From an uncultured Eubacteriales bacterium (lineage in GTDB: Bacteria; Bacillota; Clostridia; Oscillospirales; CAG-272): a stretch of DNA of 5,248 nucleotides. The notes beneath the pieces are model-generated. The model worked only from the letters and a program-made list of their open reading frames with translations, did not search any database and was not told the origin of the DNA. The DNA is taken from positions 1 through 5,248 of the forward strand of contig CAKSPO010000067.1 in assembly GCA_934481515.1 (NCBI GenBank), read 5' to 3'. The position numbers and the translations under genes were made by a program. Shown here one piece after another: positions 5,219 through 5,248 of the stretch (the first letter of the stretch is position 1; each line of letters opens with the position of its first letter).

Positions 5219-5248
5219 GGGGCGTGTCCGGTTTGCACATTTTGCAAA
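5219..5248 (+). terminator. Probable terminator hairpin cut by the window end
   Basis: Fifteen bases after the last stop codon, GGGGCGTGTCCGG (5219-5231) leads into TTTGCA (5232-5237), a five-base loop, then TGCAAA (5243-5248), a perfect 6-bp helix. The G/C-rich lower arm has no partner inside the window, consistent with a longer stem whose descending arm begins at the edge. Position and A-rich upstream bases fit a terminator of the nagA operon. The U tract is not visible. Confidence 0.6.

Overview
The window looks like a chromosomal segment from a Clostridia-type Firmicute, plausibly a gut Oscillospiraceae/Ruminococcaceae relative. The grounds are strong AGGAGG-type ribosome binding sites, near-consensus sigma-A promoters, long A/U-flanked intrinsic terminators, an Amidase_6-type protein and a BspA-like (LRR_5) lipoprotein typical of that group, and a NagA whose HxH metal motif is of the Bacillus type. 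The genus cannot be fixed from the sequence alone.

Layout: (1) The 3' end of rpsI (ribosomal protein S9) runs in from the left edge and is closed by an 18-bp GNRA-capped terminator. (2) A clear sigma-A promoter (TTGACA, 17 bp, TACAAT) drives a membrane-anchored D,D-carboxypeptidase of the DacA/S11 type. (3) After 71 bases, in which a perfect 11-bp inverted repeat buries the next ribosome binding site, comes a predicted cysteine amidase (Amidase_6) with a very acidic C-terminal tail and no secretion signal. (4) A symmetric bidirectional terminator separates this rightward block from a leftward gene for a coiled-coil/LRR_5 lipoprotein. (5) A divergent intergenic region of about 206 bases carries promoters for the lipoprotein and for nagA. 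(6) nagA (N-acetylglucosamine-6-phosphate deacetylase) is followed after 16 bases by a two-transmembrane-segment protein of unknown function; a hairpin cut by the right edge probably terminates this operon.

Apart from rpsI, the recognisable enzymes concern the envelope: DacA trims stem peptides outside the membrane, the amidase-like protein may cleave a peptide or amide bond, and NagA handles amino sugars from wall recycling or uptake. A shared wall-maintenance theme is reasonable but inferred. I see no mobile element, CRISPR, tRNA or rRNA, and no convincing evidence of an undescribed multi-gene system. The most interesting signals are the hairpin hiding the amidase ribosome binding site, the SxN to SxS change in the carboxypeptidase, the uncharacterised membrane protein coupled to nagA, and a marked excess of the palindrome TCCGGA.
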